A stretch of 6,328 bases of DNA from Methanomethylovorans sp. PtaU1.Bin073 (lineage in GTDB: Archaea > Halobacteriota > Methanosarcinia > Methanosarcinales > Methanosarcinaceae). Below the pieces are notes generated by a model. The model made no database searches. It had not been told where the DNA came from and saw only the letters and a list, made by a program, of their open reading frames with translations. The DNA is taken from assembly GCA_002067265.1 (NCBI GenBank), contig MVQW01000293.1, forward strand, positions 1 through 6,328, written 5' to 3'. Shown here in pieces: positions 5,879-6,328 of this stretch. Made by a program: the position numbers and the translations under genes. Positions within the stretch are counted from its first letter, which is position 1. Every line of letters begins with the position of its first letter.

Positions 5879-6328
5879 GGACATAATGACAGAACCACCA
5901 ACTATCAGTAAGTCAGATACACTTTCCCATGCACTTGACATGATGGAAAAGAAGGATATGCGCCGTGTGCTTGTAAAAAATGATGAAAAAGTAGTTGGTG
6001 TCCTCACAATGAGAAATCTCACCAGAGAACTCGGCACGAGAAAGAAGGGGAGTATGCCCGCATCCTCACTGCACGTGGCTACAGCGGTCTCTGACAACTT
6101 TGTGAAGGTATTCCCTGATGTAAAGGTAAAGGATGCTGTCACCCTTATTGACAAGAACCAAGGAGTGATCATAGTCTGCAAAGATGAAAATATCATGGGC
6201 TGGATAACACCCGCGGAACTTCTCAAGACTAACAACTTCAATGGCTTTGCAGGAGAGTTCATGCAGAAGGAACCCGTAGTTGCAAGCCCCGGTGACCGTG
6301 TGAGCCATATCAGACACCTGATGCTCGA
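5868..6328 (+). CDS. CBS-domain protein, 3' end beyond window
   Basis: An open frame of 153 complete codons runs off the right edge. CBS 1 (about 1-57) begins [11 protein letters not shown] and CBS 2 covers about 70-122; a third repeat starts at FMQKEPVV (131-138), so a four-CBS protein like its upstream neighbour is likely. The motif positions are GVLTMRN (44-50) and GWITPAE (111-117), with Asn and Glu in place of the canonical Asp, so both visible repeats are degenerate and may bind a ligand weakly, bind a different one, or serve for pairing with a partner. GGTGA (5858-5862) lies five bases before the ATG and supports this start. The 36-bp spacing from the previous gene suggests co-transcription and perhaps a hetero-oligomer of the two products, which is inference. 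Confidence 0.82.
   Translation, partial: MEVKDIMTEPPTISKSDTLSHALDMMEKKDMRRVLVKNDEKVVGVLTMRNLTRELGTRKKGSMPASSLHVATAVSDNFVKVFPDVKVKDAVTLIDKNQGVIIVCKDENIMGWITPAELLKTNNFNGFAGEFMQKEPVVASPGDRVSHIRHLML

Noticed and set aside
2283..6328. CRISPR, toxin-antitoxin or defence island interpretation
   Set aside because: No spaced repeats, nuclease, toxin or Cas-like sequence is visible; repeated patterns in the DNA come from the CBS protein repeats.

Overview
This is an archaeal window, most likely from a methylotrophic methanogen of the Methanosarcinaceae. The main evidence is the gene content: a protein that closely resembles MJ1225 of Methanocaldococcus jannaschii, a CBS protein with a C-terminal zinc ribbon as in Thermoplasma Ta0289, and several stand-alone multi-CBS proteins. 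Promoters look archaeal (TATA boxes, no -35/-10 pairs), several genes have GGAGG/GGTGA ribosome binding sites, and intergenic DNA is long and AT-rich. The six visible stop codons are TGA (4) and TAA (2), with no TAG. That fits a pyrrolysine-using methanogen but is too few to prove it. The species assignment is inference.

Layout: positions 1-146 hold the last 47 codons of an unrecognised + strand gene. Positions 147-1062 are about 0.9 kb with no convincing gene, but with a group of stem-loops near 278-522. Positions 1109-2005 encode a two-domain PhnB-like VOC protein with its own TATA box and RBS, followed by a perfect 11-bp inverted repeat. From about 2210 to the right edge the window is one same-strand series of five genes made almost entirely of CBS domains: CBS2 plus zinc ribbon (2283-2891), CBS4 (2932-3720), an MJ1225/AMPK-gamma-like CBS4 protein with an N-terminal extension (3802-4818), another CBS4 protein (4983-5831), and a CBS protein cut off by the window edge (5868 onward). 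Sixteen CBS repeats are complete and a seventeenth is starting.

How they may work together: CBS pairs (Bateman modules) typically bind AMP, ADP, ATP or S-adenosylmethionine and report energy or methyl status. None of the four complete proteins carries an enzyme, channel or transporter domain, and only the first has another recognisable domain (the zinc ribbon). A multi-subunit or parallel nucleotide-sensing set acting on partners elsewhere is therefore plausible, but it is inference. Gaps of 40, 81, 164 and 36 bp suggest at least two transcription units (2283-3720, possibly through 4818, and 4983 onward). A 14-bp stem-loop lies in the largest gap. The PhnB-like gene is probably an unrelated neighbour.
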